From: an uncultured Prevotella sp.
GTDB lineage: Bacteria; Bacteroidota; Bacteroidia; Bacteroidales; Bacteroidaceae
NCBI GenBank assembly: GCA_944319915.1
Contig: CALUEY010000042.1
Location: forward strand, 1-43,494
Length of the DNA stretch: 43,494 bases
Direction: 5' to 3'
The notes beneath the pieces were generated by a model that searched no databases, was not told the DNA's origin, and saw nothing but the letters and a program-made list of their open reading frames with translations. Positions 24,100 to 31,977 of the stretch are shown here, piece after piece. The position numbers and the translations under genes were made by a program. The number at the start of each line of letters is the position of its first letter. The stretch's first letter is position 1.

Positions 24100-24723
24100 T
24101 CACAGCTCCAGCCCTACCTTTCTTAGGGCGCTTTTTGCCAGTCGCTCATACAGTATGCCAAGCTCGGCAAAGTGAGTCAGGCTCGCAAAAGCAGCCTTTT
24201 TCAAAACAACGGAATCGCTCATTACTGCCGACAAGGCTTGGTCAAGAAATTCATTGATGCCCCGCTCATTCGGTTCTTGCCTGCTCATGAATAGCCTTGA
24301 GAGCACATGATAGCCACAAATCTGCTCCAGTTCTTTGTCTGACGCAATCCACTTATAAGCCTTTTCGGCCGCATACGGCAGATATTGGTAAAGATTGAAA
24401 GCAGCTTGCTCAGCAATCTCCAGGCTATGCGTCTGTTCCATCCAGATGTCAACTACCTCGGGGTGCACCTCCCCGGGCGGCATGAGCATTGTTGCCAAAA
24501 TCTTGCATTCCCTCACATCGTCTTTCCACAAGGCCATGGCCACGTCGTAGTCTTTGCCTATCTCGGCCGCCTTTGCCCTCAGCGCAGGCAGCGACACGCC
24601 CCAATTAACGTGATACCCCAAACCCTTTTCGCGCATTGACTGGGCAGCTACGCCATTCATCATGAGCCGGAACGATTGCTTTACGGCTTTTACCCGCTCA
24701 TTTACAGCATTTCCTTTATCCAT
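24100..24723 (-). CDS. AlkD-like HEAT-repeat protein (DNA alkylation repair family)
   Basis: This 207-residue, mostly helical protein is cytosolic. The pattern GLGYHVNWGVSLPALRAKAAEI, then ALWKDDVRECKILATMLM, fits the AlkD/AlkC-type HEAT-like superfamily; AlkD removes bulky or positively charged alkylated bases with solenoid repeats. The AlkD landmark W..D..E is partly visible as LWKDDVRECK. It is somewhat shorter than AlkD of about 235 residues, so activity as a glycosylase is not assured. It appears to be a single gene or distal to the DPP III operon. Confidence 0.7.
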   Translation of the reverse strand: MDKGNAVNERVKAVKQSFRLMMNGVAAQSMREKGLGYHVNWGVSLPALRAKAAEIGKDYDVAMALWKDDVRECKILATMLMPPGEVHPEVVDIWMEQTHSLEIAEQAAFNLYQYLPYAAEKAYKWIASDKELEQICGYHVLSRLFMSRQEPNERGINEFLDQALSAVMSDSVVLKKAAFASLTHFAELGILYERLAKSALRKVGLEL

Positions 24724-24754
24724 CTATGTAATGATAATTCTCTGTAGAATTCTG

Positions 24755-24768
24755 TTTTATCCACAACA
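24755..24768 (+). promoter_or_regulatory. Second DnaA-box-like sequence
   Basis: TTTTATCCACAACA includes TTATCCACA (24757-24765) and is identical over 14 bases to 11850-11863. Here it is bracketed by CTGTT (24752-24756) and AACAG (24765-24769), forming a short inverted repeat. It lies between the HEAT-repeat gene and the DPP III gene. Confidence 0.35.
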
Positions 24769-24799
24769 GTTAGCACCAAACCTTATATTGTGAATCTTT

Positions 24800-26752
24800 T
24801 TAAATAAGAGCCGAATATTCTGAACTGTAACGCAGCATCTGCTGGACATAACCTTCAGTATAGTCAACATCAATGTCCGTTATCTCTCCCGAGGAATCAC
24901 GTATGGGAGTCAATACCGGGTTGATGAATCCCTTGTAAGGGGCAATGTCAAGCCGCGCGTACCTCTCAAGCACCTCGCCATGCACGTTCGGGTCTACCTT
25001 TACGGCATACTTCTCCACAAGGTCCATTGCCGCTGCATAATCGCCCTCGCTCTTTATGCGCTGAATCTCGGCCAGCAATGTTGCAAAAAGTTTGCGCAAT
25101 CCGGCATAGTCGTTGATTGCAACATAGGTCTTGCCACTGCAATTTGCCAAAGAAACAGCATTGCCATGGGCAAGACACCAGTTGGCTATGAGGGCCCGGT
25201 TGCGCATGTGAGCCTCCTCTATGGCTGCGCCGGGAGCAATGCGCACGAGCTGGGTCATCAGTCCGTTCATGATGTAAGTGTAATACTGAGCCTTATAAGC
25301 GTCAGCATTGGGAACAAGCCCTAACTCCACCAACTTTTCATCGGCAAGGTAATACAAGGCGAACAAGTCTGCCCGAGCTTCCTCGATGGTATTGCCGTAA
25401 GCCTTGAGGGCATCAGGGTCGGTGCCGGGAAGCAACCTGCCGCTTCCATGCCCGAGACACTCGTGGAGGTCGGTGTGCAAGTCATCACAAACATCGCCAT
25501 ATCGATTGATGAGTTCGAGCGTCTCGCTGTCGATGACAAACTCCCTGTAGAAACCATTACCCTTGGCTGCCATGTTATAGGCTTCCGTAAGGTTGCCTAT
25601 GGTCACGCTCTTGCTTCCATGCCGCGCCCTTATCCAGTCTGCATTGGGGAGATTTATCCCAATGGCAGTTGACGGATACTCGTCGCCACCCAGCATGGCT
25701 GCGCACACCACATTGGCGGTTATGCCTTTCACCTCCGGCTTGCGGAATCTTGGGTCAATGGGCGAATGATCCTCAAACCACTGTGCATTCTCACTTATCA
25801 TACGGGTGCGCTTGGTGGCTGCTTCATCCTTATATTCCACTATTCCCTCCCAAGAGCCTTTGAGGCCGAGGGGGTCGCCATACACCTCGATGAAACCGTT
25901 GATGAAGTCAATCTTGCCCTCGGTGGCGTTTACCCACTCGATGGAATAATCATCAAAGGCACGCAAGTCGCCTGACTTGTAATAACTTATGAGTTTGTTG
26001 ATGACACGAGCCTGGGCTTCGTTTTCTGCCACCTTGCAGGCCTCGCCCAGCCAGAAGATAATCTTGCTGATGGCCTTTCCGTATTTGCCATCCTCTTTCC
26101 ATACATCCTCAATCAACTCTCCCCCTCGCTTGACCAACGTGGAATTAAGCCCAAACGATGGTGGGCAGTCGCCCCACCCGGCCTTGCGCGAACGATAAAA
26201 AGCCTCGGCTTCAGCCTGGGTTACGCCATCATAAAAATTGCATGCCGATGTGGCCACCACGTCGGCTCCGGCCTCCTTGTTGACCCTCTTGGGCAATACA
26301 TCTGCCCTAAAGATCACCGGAACAATCTCGTGGAGCAAGTCTTCGACGCTTTCTCCATTGCCAAGCGGAAGCCTGGATGGGGCGACGGAGCGCACTGCCT
26401 CAGCAAAATAGTCCTCGCTAAAGCCGGGTACAAACTTGTCGCAACCATAATGGTGATAAATGCCATTGGAAAACCACACACGCTTAAGGTATGTTTCAAG
26501 AGCACTGAAGTCTTTGGTTGTGCGGTCAATGGCCTCGTCTGTATACACGGCCTCCAGAGTTTTCCTTATCCGCAGGTTATACTTGCCAAACTGATCGAAA
26601 GTTATGTCGCGCCCCCACAGCGTGGCCTGCGCCAGGCAGTAAACAAGTTTCTTCTGCCTTAGCGTCAGCCCTGAAAAGCCATTAAGCCGATAGCGCAGCA
26701 TCTGTATGTCGGCAAACCTGATGTCGGAATAAACAAAGCTTGCTTCTGCCAT
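24800..26752 (-). CDS. Dipeptidyl peptidase III family metallopeptidase (M49)
   Basis: This 650-residue enzyme carries the M49 zinc motif HECLGH (residues 430-435) and the second motif EEARAD (457-462), which supplies the third zinc ligand. It has the upper-lobe motif GDEYPSTAIGINLPN-ADWIR (356-375). DPP III cleaves dipeptides from the N-terminus of short peptides. No signal peptide is visible (starts MAEASFVYSD), so it is probably cytosolic, serving peptide catabolism in an asaccharolytic or proteolytic lifestyle. Its ATG shares a base with the stop of the upstream AraC-type gene (TGATG), indicating translational coupling. Confidence 0.93.
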   Translation of the reverse strand: MAEASFVYSDIRFADIQMLRYRLNGFSGLTLRQKKLVYCLAQATLWGRDITFDQFGKYNLRIRKTLEAVYTDEAIDRTTKDFSALETYLKRVWFSNGIYHHYGCDKFVPGFSEDYFAEAVRSVAPSRLPLGNGESVEDLLHEIVPVIFRADVLPKRVNKEAGADVVATSACNFYDGVTQAEAEAFYRSRKAGWGDCPPSFGLNSTLVKRGGELIEDVWKEDGKYGKAISKIIFWLGEACKVAENEAQARVINKLISYYKSGDLRAFDDYSIEWVNATEGKIDFINGFIEVYGDPLGLKGSWEGIVEYKDEAATKRTRMISENAQWFEDHSPIDPRFRKPEVKGITANVVCAAMLGGDEYPSTAIGINLPNADWIRARHGSKSVTIGNLTEAYNMAAKGNGFYREFVIDSETLELINRYGDVCDDLHTDLHECLGHGSGRLLPGTDPDALKAYGNTIEEARADLFALYYLADEKLVELGLVPNADAYKAQYYTYIMNGLMTQLVRIAPGAAIEEAHMRNRALIANWCLAHGNAVSLANCSGKTYVAINDYAGLRKLFATLLAEIQRIKSEGDYAAAMDLVEKYAVKVDPNVHGEVLERYARLDIAPYKGFINPVLTPIRDSSGEITDIDVDYTEGYVQQMLRYSSEYSALI

Positions 26753-27240
26753 CAGTCAGCCTCCTTCACCATAGTTTTCTTTCTGGTGGCCTTGGCCGAC
26801 CTGGCCGCCTTGCTTTTCTCTGGGTGTTGCGCCATGTGCTGCATCCTGTAAGCACGAGGGGTCATCCGCATGATACGGTAGAACGAAGCATAAAACGATT
26901 GGCGATTGGAAAAGCCCACCATGTCGCTCACGTCCTCCATCTTCAAGTCAAGGTAGCGCTTGTCAACGAGGATAGCCATGGCCTCTTCAATACGGAACTT
27001 GTTGATGAACGAGGAATAGTTCATGTGGAACCTCACGTTCATCACGGCCGATATGTAGCGGGTGTTTGTCCCAAGGTCTTCGGCAAGTTTCTTGGCAGAA
27101 TAATCCTTGTCCTTGTACTTCTTCTGAAGGACTATTATGTTGAGAATCTTCTCCTTCATCTCGTCCATGAGCTGCGGACTGACCAAATCCCTGTAGGCGG
27201 CCTCTTTTTCCTTCTTTTCTGTGATATTATACTTTGCCAT
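26752..27240 (-). CDS. AraC-type transcriptional regulator lacking a ligand domain
   Basis: This 162-residue protein consists of an N-terminal helix (about 1-35) and a complete AraC/XylS two-helix-turn-helix domain (about 35-135). The first HTH is in YSAKKLAEDLGTNTRYIS; the second is in MEDVSDMVGFSNRQSFYASF followed by R-M-TPRAYR. No sensory domain is present. The C-terminal 25 residues are strongly basic (KSKAARSAKATRKK). The start MAKYNITEKKEK at 27240 is preferred to the longer frame because a -7 box lies at 27264-27271. The gene is coupled to the DPP III gene by TGATG. It may regulate its own operon, which is inference. Confidence 0.88.
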   Translation of the reverse strand: MAKYNITEKKEKEAAYRDLVSPQLMDEMKEKILNIIVLQKKYKDKDYSAKKLAEDLGTNTRYISAVMNVRFHMNYSSFINKFRIEEAMAILVDKRYLDLKMEDVSDMVGFSNRQSFYASFYRIMRMTPRAYRMQHMAQHPEKSKAARSAKATRKKTMVKEAD

Positions 27241-27263
27241 AAGCCATTGTGATTTGTATTTTG

Positions 27264-27271
27264 CAAATATA
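27264..27271 (-). promoter_or_regulatory. -7 promoter box of the AraC-DPP III operon
   Basis: On the minus strand this reads TATATTTG, a match to TAnnTTTG, 23 bases upstream of the AraC-type start. No -33 TTTG was found at the right spacing. Confidence 0.6.
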
Positions 27272-27606
27272 CGAAATTTTATTGATATGGTGTCAGGTGG
27301 TGACGCCCTAATTTTCATAAAAAATCATAACATCTCATCAGCGAAGATTCGGAGTAGTCAGAAGCAATGCCTACGAATGTCATCGACGCCAAATGCTGAT
27401 GCCACGAATGCTCACCAGGACAACCATGGCTGCATATTGTGCCGCATAGTTGCACCTATAACATGAACCGAAACGAGTGCTCAAATGACAAGTGCAAGGG
27501 TTGCGCATTGCCTTAACGACACACTGAAAAGCCAATAGGCAGAGATGGGCCAAAACGCCAAAATATCATGACAAACAAGTGCTAAAATCCACTTCATAGC
27601 ACGCTT
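27272..27606. other. Gene-free stretch upstream of the AraC operon
   Basis: I see no credible gene, hairpin or promoter pair here beyond the -7 box just to its left. Frames crossing it are short and unlike any family. Together with element B and the HU leader it forms an 875-base gene-free interval, 27241-28115. Confidence 0.4.
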
Positions 27607-27621
27607 GCAATTGTCTTCCGC

Positions 27622-27746
27622 GGCAAAACAGGCCAAATTGCAGTACAAAACAGTCCGTTTTGAATCCTAAAACAGGCCTTTTTACGATGCGAAAAGGCCT
27701 GTTTTGCAAACCACTGAAAATCAATCCATTAAGAAAGGGTGCTTTA
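27622..27746 (+). repeat. Phased palindrome array, copy B
   Basis: Four units have centres at 27632, 27654, 27676 and 27698, each exactly 22 bases apart. Unit 2 is ACAAAACAG-T-CCGTTTTGA; unit 4 is GCGAAAAGG-C-CTGTTTTGC; units 1 and 3 have one degraded arm. The tail AAACCACTGAAAATCAAT (from 27708) is nearly identical to that of copy C, followed by TTAAGAAAGGGTGCTTT. The element sits alone in the 875-base gap between the divergent AraC-type and HU genes. Confidence 0.88.
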
Positions 27747-28051
27747 ATCCGTAACAAAACTTTACATTTTATGCCCTGCGCCTACATTTTTGCCTTTGCA
27801 GAAGCCATAATGGTACCACGGCACACTTGACTCCGAGACCACAAGCCGGGCAAAGATGGGCAACCAAATGTATGTGAATCGAAATACTTTACAAAAGGCC
27901 ATGTGCCATTTAATAAGCCAAAATTAATTTGCACATTCCATAAATTTGTGCCTAAACCATTATATATGTGGATTTTATGTCAACGACAGCACATTACGCC
28001 CATTTTCTTAAAAAAAATCGACATAAATTTCCTCATAACGCCAAAAATGCG
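27747..28051. other. Gene-free AT-rich stretch upstream of HU
   Basis: This stretch has no credible ORF. A possible extra -7 box TAAATTTG lies at 27941-27948 on the plus strand, without a well-spaced -33 element, so a second upstream promoter for HU or a small RNA is possible but unsupported. Confidence 0.35.
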
Positions 28052-28059
28052 TATATTTG
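28052..28059 (+). promoter_or_regulatory. -7 promoter box of the HU gene
   Basis: TATATTTG fits TAnnTTTG and lies 56 bases upstream of the HU ATG. The predicted leader of about 50 bases is A-rich and unstructured. Confidence 0.65.
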
Positions 28060-28115
28060 CACTCCGAATAAACGAAATGAAATAAAATATCACAACATAT
28101 AAACATATAAAAGAG

Positions 28116-28391
28116 ATGACAAAAGCTGATATAATCAACAAGATTGTTGAGGACACTGGCCTTGCCAAGAGGGATGTCGCCACCACGATAGAGGCTTTCA
28201 TGGAGGAAGTTCGGACGAGCCTTACGGCAAGGAAAGAAGATGTTTTCCTGAGGGGATTCGGCAGTTTCATCGTCAAGCACAGGGCGCAAAAGACTGCACG
28301 CAACATATCAAAGAACACCACCATTGTCATCGATGCTCACGACTACCCCGCATTCAAGCCGGCCAAGAGCTTCATTGCCAAGATGAAATAA
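28116..28391 (+). CDS. HU/IHF family DNA-binding protein
   Basis: This 91-residue protein starts MTKADIINKIVEDTGLAKRDV, typical of HU/IHF, with the dimerisation helices (1-45), the GFGSF turn (residues 47-51) and the beta-arm region (HRAQKTARNISKNTTIVI). The conserved proline in the arm (usually N-P-x-T-G) is not kept: the sequence reads RNISKNTT, a common variation in Bacteroidetes HU proteins. It bends DNA and contributes to nucleoid structure. It is followed after 39 bases by a basic micro-gene. Confidence 0.93.
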   Translation: MTKADIINKIVEDTGLAKRDVATTIEAFMEEVRTSLTARKEDVFLRGFGSFIVKHRAQKTARNISKNTTIVIDAHDYPAFKPAKSFIAKMK

Positions 28392-28430
28392 CCAAACAAC
28401 ATAACAAAATAACATTTAAAATCATAAGCT

Positions 28431-28520
28431 ATGCCAAGCGGAAAGAAAAGGAAAGGCCACAAGATGGCCACGCACAAGCGTAAGAAAAGACTGAGAAAGA
28501 ACAGGCACAAGAGCAAGTAG
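28431..28520 (+). CDS. 29-residue COX24/AURKAIP1-like basic ribosomal protein
   Basis: ATG 28431 to TAG 28520 encodes 29 residues, over half Lys, Arg or His, starting MPSGKKRKGHKMATHKRKKR. The core HKMATHKRKKRLRKNRHK matches the short COX24/AURKAIP1 (DUF1713) domain. Its mitochondrial homologue mS38 and similar bacterial micro-proteins sit in the small ribosomal subunit near the decoding region. A ribosomal location here is inferred from that family. It lies between HU and RNase E/G, and a terminator follows at 28563. Confidence 0.85.
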   Translation: MPSGKKRKGHKMATHKRKKRLRKNRHKSK

Positions 28521-28562
28521 GCCGACAAAGCCTGACAGGTTTGTTCAAAGTTTTAATGAGAG

Positions 28563-28606
28563 GAGTGTGCCAGCAAACCCAAATAGGGTTTCGGCACACC
28601 CTTTCT
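28563..28606 (+). terminator. Terminator after the HU and COX24-like genes
   Basis: A two-part stem pairs GTGTGCC (28565-28571) with GGCACAC (28593-28599) and AAACCC (28575-28580) with GGGTTT (28586-28591), with a small bulge and a five-base loop. CCCTTTCTGTT follows on the plus strand. Confidence 0.75.
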
Positions 28607-28659
28607 GTTAAATGAAGCGGCAGGGCTTCTCGGGCGTTTTACGACACGCTTGCCATGCA

Positions 28660-28768
28660 ATAGCCAAAGGCAAGATGTTTGGCTCGCCATTGGCAAGCAT
28701 ACGGAAAAGGGCCGCAGATTGCCCTGCAAATGTGAAACAAAACGGTGCGCGCAAACTTGTGCGCACCA
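28660..28768 (+). promoter_or_regulatory. Structured leader upstream of the RNase E/G gene
   Basis: Two further hairpins precede the start codon: AGCCAAA (28662-28668) with TTTGGCT (28678-28684), and GGTGCGC (28744-28750) with GCGCACC (28761-28767). No TAnnTTTG box was found between the terminator and 28801, so the promoter is unclear. In E. coli the rne leader forms hairpins used for autoregulation by RNase E; a similar role is inference. Confidence 0.4.
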
Positions 28769-28801
28769 TGTGAAACCAACGAAAGGAAACCGTTTAAAAG
28801 A

Positions 28802-30376
28802 ATGACCAGCGAAGTTATCATTGATGTCCACCCAAAAGAAATCTCCATCGCTCTGCTTGAAGACAAGAGTCTTGTCGAATACCAAAGCGAAACGAGGTCG
28901 GCTTCGTTCTCTGTGGGCAACATTTACATGGCTAAGGTTAAGAAACTAATGCCTGGGCTTAACGCCTGTTTCGTAGACGTCGGGTTTGAACGGGATGCTT
29001 TCTTGCATTACCTGGATTTGGGTTCGCAATTTAGCTCTTACGAAAAGTATCTCAAACAGGTACAAAGCGACAAGAAGAAACTTTATCCCATATCTAAGGC
29101 ATCGCGCCTGCCAGACCTCAAGAAAGACGGCAGCGTGCAGACTACCCTAAAGGTTGGCCAGGAGGTCTTGGTGCAAATAGTGAAGGAACCCATATCCACC
29201 AAAGGCCCAAGGCTGACCTGCGAACTGAGCTTCGCTGGCAGGTACATGGTGCTGATACCGTTCAACGATAAGGTTTCTGTTTCTTCCAAAATCAAGAAAG
29301 GCGAGGAAAGGACAAGGCTCAAGCAACTCATACAAAGCATCAAGCCAAAGAACTTTGGCGTTATAGTCCGCACGTCAGCCGAAGGGAAGAGGGTGGCTGA
29401 GCTTGACAAGGAGATGAAAGCCTTGATCAAACGATGGGATGACATGATTGCCAAAGTGCAGAAAAGCACCACTCGCCCACAGATTGTTTACGAGGAAACC
29501 GGACGTGTGGTGGCACTGCTGCGCGACTTGTTCAACCCCACTTACGACGGAATATATGTCAACGATGGCGAAGTTTTCAATCAGGTAAGAGACTACGTGA
29601 AACTGATTGCCCCCGAGAAAGTTGACATAGTTAAGCTCTACACAGGCCAGGTTCCAATCTTCGACAACTTCAACGTAACAAAGCAAATCAAGTCTGCCTT
29701 CGGGAAAACGGTGAATTACAAGCGCGGGGCCTACTTGATAATTGAGCACACTGAGGCCCTGCACGTGGTTGACGTCAACAGCGGAAACAGGACACGATCG
29801 GAAAACGGGCAAGAGGCCAATGCGCTCGAGGTAAACTTAGGGGCTGCCGATGAGCTTGCCAGGCAGCTGCGCCTGCGCGACATGGGCGGGATAATAGTCG
29901 TTGACTTCATCGACATGAACCTTGCCGAAGACCGCCAAATGCTGTACGAGCGTATGTGCAAGAACATGCAAAAAGATAGGGCCAGGCACAACATACTGCC
30001 CCTCAGCAAGTTCGGACTCATGCAAATCACACGCCAAAGGGTTCGCCCGGCAATGGACGTTAACGTGGAAGAAACTTGCCCAACGTGTTTTGGCAAAGGG
30101 AAGATAAAGTCGAGCATCTTGTTTACAGATCAATTAGAGAGCAAAATCGACCGACTGGTAACGAAGATTGGCATCAAGAAGTTCAACCTTCACGTACATC
30201 CGTATGTAGCTGCATACATTAATCAGGGCATCTTGTCACTTAAACGCAAGTGGCAGATGAAGTACGGATTCGGACTTAACGTGATCCCCTCACAGAAGCT
30301 GGCTTTCTTGCAATATGAGTTTTACGACAAGAAAGGCAATTTCATAGACATGAAAGAGGAGATTGAGACGAAATGA
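28802..30376 (+). CDS. rng: RNase E/G family endoribonuclease
   Basis: The start MTSEVIIDVHPKEISIALLE aligns with RNase G; the frame is open to 28745 but the extra 19 residues are non-homologous. Of 524 residues, the first 130 include an S1 RNA-binding domain (GNIYMAKVKKLMPGLNACFVD). The catalytic DNase I-like subdomain has the metal-binding aspartates D324 (VVDVNSGN) and D368 (IVVDFIDM). The Zn-link is CPTC (426-429), followed by FGKGKI. It cleaves single-stranded 5'-monophosphorylated RNA in rRNA maturation and mRNA decay. It lacks the long C-terminal scaffold of E. coli RNase E, as in RNase G. Confidence 0.95.
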   Translation: MTSEVIIDVHPKEISIALLEDKSLVEYQSETRSASFSVGNIYMAKVKKLMPGLNACFVDVGFERDAFLHYLDLGSQFSSYEKYLKQVQSDKKKLYPISKASRLPDLKKDGSVQTTLKVGQEVLVQIVKEPISTKGPRLTCELSFAGRYMVLIPFNDKVSVSSKIKKGEERTRLKQLIQSIKPKNFGVIVRTSAEGKRVAELDKEMKALIKRWDDMIAKVQKSTTRPQIVYEETGRVVALLRDLFNPTYDGIYVNDGEVFNQVRDYVKLIAPEKVDIVKLYTGQVPIFDNFNVTKQIKSAFGKTVNYKRGAYLIIEHTEALHVVDVNSGNRTRSENGQEANALEVNLGAADELARQLRLRDMGGIIVVDFIDMNLAEDRQMLYERMCKNMQKDRARHNILPLSKFGLMQITRQRVRPAMDVNVEETCPTCFGKGKIKSSILFTDQLESKIDRLVTKIGIKKFNLHVHPYVAAYINQGILSLKRKWQMKYGFGLNVIPSQKLAFLQYEFYDKKGNFIDMKEEIETK

Positions 30377-30381
30377 AAAGC

Positions 30382-30408
30382 GGGGTGACCATCAGGAATG
30401 GCCACCCC
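30382..30408 (+). terminator. Terminator after the RNase E/G gene
   Basis: GGGGTGACCAT (30382-30392) pairs with ATGGCCACCCC (30398-30408) with one mismatch and a five-base loop, followed by ACTTTGCTT. It begins six bases after the stop codon. Confidence 0.8.
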
Positions 30409-30472
30409 ACTTTGCTTATATCTACGGCTCTAACCTATGGCTTGCTAATGGGCACAGTGATACAACAGCATT

Positions 30473-30943
30473 TCATTGAACCACCTTGAATCTTATGCGA
30501 AATACCTTTGTGTGCTCATCCCAATTGGTACCGAGCATCTCAAAACGACCTATCTGCGACGTTGAACGGACGTGCTTGCCTATGCATGGGCAAACATCAT
30601 AGTCTCCTATCCTTACAAGGCGTATAGTGTCCGAAGCGTCGGCTGGCAAGCGGTCGGTCACGATACCTTTTGGAACATCATTCTTGTCTACAAACTCAAA
30701 AGTAACAGGCAGGTCTGCGGCAATCAAGTCGTTCATACGGACTTCTATTTCTTTTTCTTCCTTGCGCGAAGGCTTGTGGTCGAGTGTATAACTAATCTTG
30801 CTTTTCTTTCGCTCTATGTGGGCATTGCGCGAACGTTCGCAACCAAACATCCTTACCATGGTTTGGTTAAGCAAATGTTCTGCGGTGTGTGCAGGCGGAA
30901 ATTCCTCCTTGTTGTGGCTGTTTAGTATTATTTCGTCGTTCAT
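30473..30943 (-). CDS. AlaX-like alanyl/threonyl-tRNA editing protein
   Basis: This 156-residue protein matches the second additional domain (SAD) of threonyl- and alanyl-tRNA synthetases. Zinc ligands are visible as H19 and H23 in HTAEHLL and the C120-x3-H124 pair in DVCPCIGKHV. Such free-standing AlaX proteins hydrolyse mischarged tRNA (Ser- or Gly-tRNA-Ala) in trans. The ending IGRFEMLGT and RIRFKV also fit. The start MNDEIILNSH at 30943 is preferred over the longer frame to 31018, which would begin at the predicted transcription start. It has its own promoter at 31027-31056. Confidence 0.85.
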   Translation of the reverse strand: MNDEIILNSHNKEEFPPAHTAEHLLNQTMVRMFGCERSRNAHIERKKSKISYTLDHKPSRKEEKEIEVRMNDLIAADLPVTFEFVDKNDVPKGIVTDRLPADASDTIRLVRIGDYDVCPCIGKHVRSTSQIGRFEMLGTNWDEHTKVFRIRFKVVQ

Positions 30944-31026
30944 TGCCAGAATATGTTTGCTATTTATGAATATGGCCATCATGAAAGCAGAATTCAGACA
31001 ATGGCCACTAAAAAACATTCATCATG

Positions 31027-31056
31027 CAAAATTACGAATAATATTCATTAATGCAA
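31027..31056 (-). promoter_or_regulatory. Promoter of the AlaX-like gene
   Basis: On the minus strand TTG (31054-31056) is followed 19 bases later by TAATTTTG (31027-31034). The leader would be about 77 bases. Confidence 0.65.
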
Positions 31057-31160
31057 CATAAAGTCCATATAAAGTTCAAGGCAAGGCCCCCAAGCCGCCG
31101 CCGCGTTTGGATTTCAGCTTTATTAACGCTGTCTCATGTGCATTAACAAGCAAAATTCAG

Positions 31161-31168
31161 TAATTTTG
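31161..31168 (+). promoter_or_regulatory. -7 box directly in front of trmD
   Basis: TAATTTTG ends only five bases before the trmD ATG at 31174. With normal Bacteroidetes spacing transcription starts at about 31172-31175, so the mRNA would be leaderless or nearly so. No clear -33 element was seen. Confidence 0.6.
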
Positions 31169-31173
31169 TAGTC

Positions 31174-31848
31174 ATGAGAATAGACATCATAACCGTTTTG
31201 CCCGAGATGATTGAGGGGTTTGTCAACGAGTCAATACTTGCCCGGGCGCAGAAAAAAGGCCTTGCGGAGATACATTTACATAACCTCCGCGATTACACCA
31301 CCGACAAATGGAGGCGTGTGGACGACTACCCGTATGGCGGATTCGCAGGCATGGTGATGCAGTGCGAGCCTATAGACCGTGCCATATCTGCCCTGAAAGC
31401 CGAACGCAACTACGATGAAGTAATCTACACATCGCCAGACGGGGAGCAGTTCAACCAGCACGTGGCCAACGAGCTGTCGATGCTCGAGAACATAATCATA
31501 CTTTGCGGACATTACAAAGGAATCGACCAGCGGGTGCGCGACCACCTCATCACGCGCGAAATCAGCATTGGTGACTATGTACTCACTGGCGGGGAGCTTG
31601 CCGCGGCGGTAATGGCAGATGCCATTGTGCGCGTAGTGCCGGGCGTGATTGGCGATGACCAAAGCGCGCTTTCGGACTGTTTCCAGGACGACATGCTCTC
31701 TGCGCCAATCTACACACGCCCTGCTGACTACAAAGGATGGAAGGTGCCTGAGATTCTCCTAAGCGGGAACGAGGCCAAGATAAAGGAATGGGAAATGGAC
31801 CAGGCCATGGAACGCACACGTCGCCTGCGCCCCGACCTGCTCAGGTGA
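31174..31848 (+). CDS. trmD: tRNA (guanine37-N1)-methyltransferase
   Basis: TrmD methylates N1 of G37 next to the anticodon and prevents +1 frameshifting. The 224-residue SPOUT protein starts [16 protein letters not shown], homologous to the first residues of known TrmD, which fixes the start. Trefoil-knot motifs [12 protein letters not shown] and [16 protein letters not shown] bind SAM; the linker and C-terminal domain include [21 protein letters not shown] and H/N-rich ends. A -7 box lies just upstream. Unlike proteobacteria it is not with rpsP, which here is 25 kb away. Confidence 0.97.
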   Translation: MRIDIITVLPEMIEGFVNESILARAQKKGLAEIHLHNLRDYTTDKWRRVDDYPYGGFAGMVMQCEPIDRAISALKAERNYDEVIYTSPDGEQFNQHVANELSMLENIIILCGHYKGIDQRVRDHLITREISIGDYVLTGGELAAAVMADAIVRVVPGVIGDDQSALSDCFQDDMLSAPIYTRPADYKGWKVPEILLSGNEAKIKEWEMDQAMERTRRLRPDLLR

Positions 31849-31977
31849 CACTGTTGGCAAGCGGGAGGAAACCAGCCGAGAAACAACAGAAAATGGCTAT
31901 ACGGGCGTGGGCAAAAGGGGTCTCCACAGTCGTAGAAGCCAATATCAACACCAAAGCCCTAACTAAATCATATTGAC

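Noticed and set aside
27566-27757. Short ORFs running through the repeat arrays (also 11776-11967, 11852-12484, 36336-36587)
   Set aside because: They exist because the palindromic units lack stop codons in several frames. The peptides (such as KRPVL-like strings) only mirror the DNA repeat, appear on both strands and shift frame every 22 bases.
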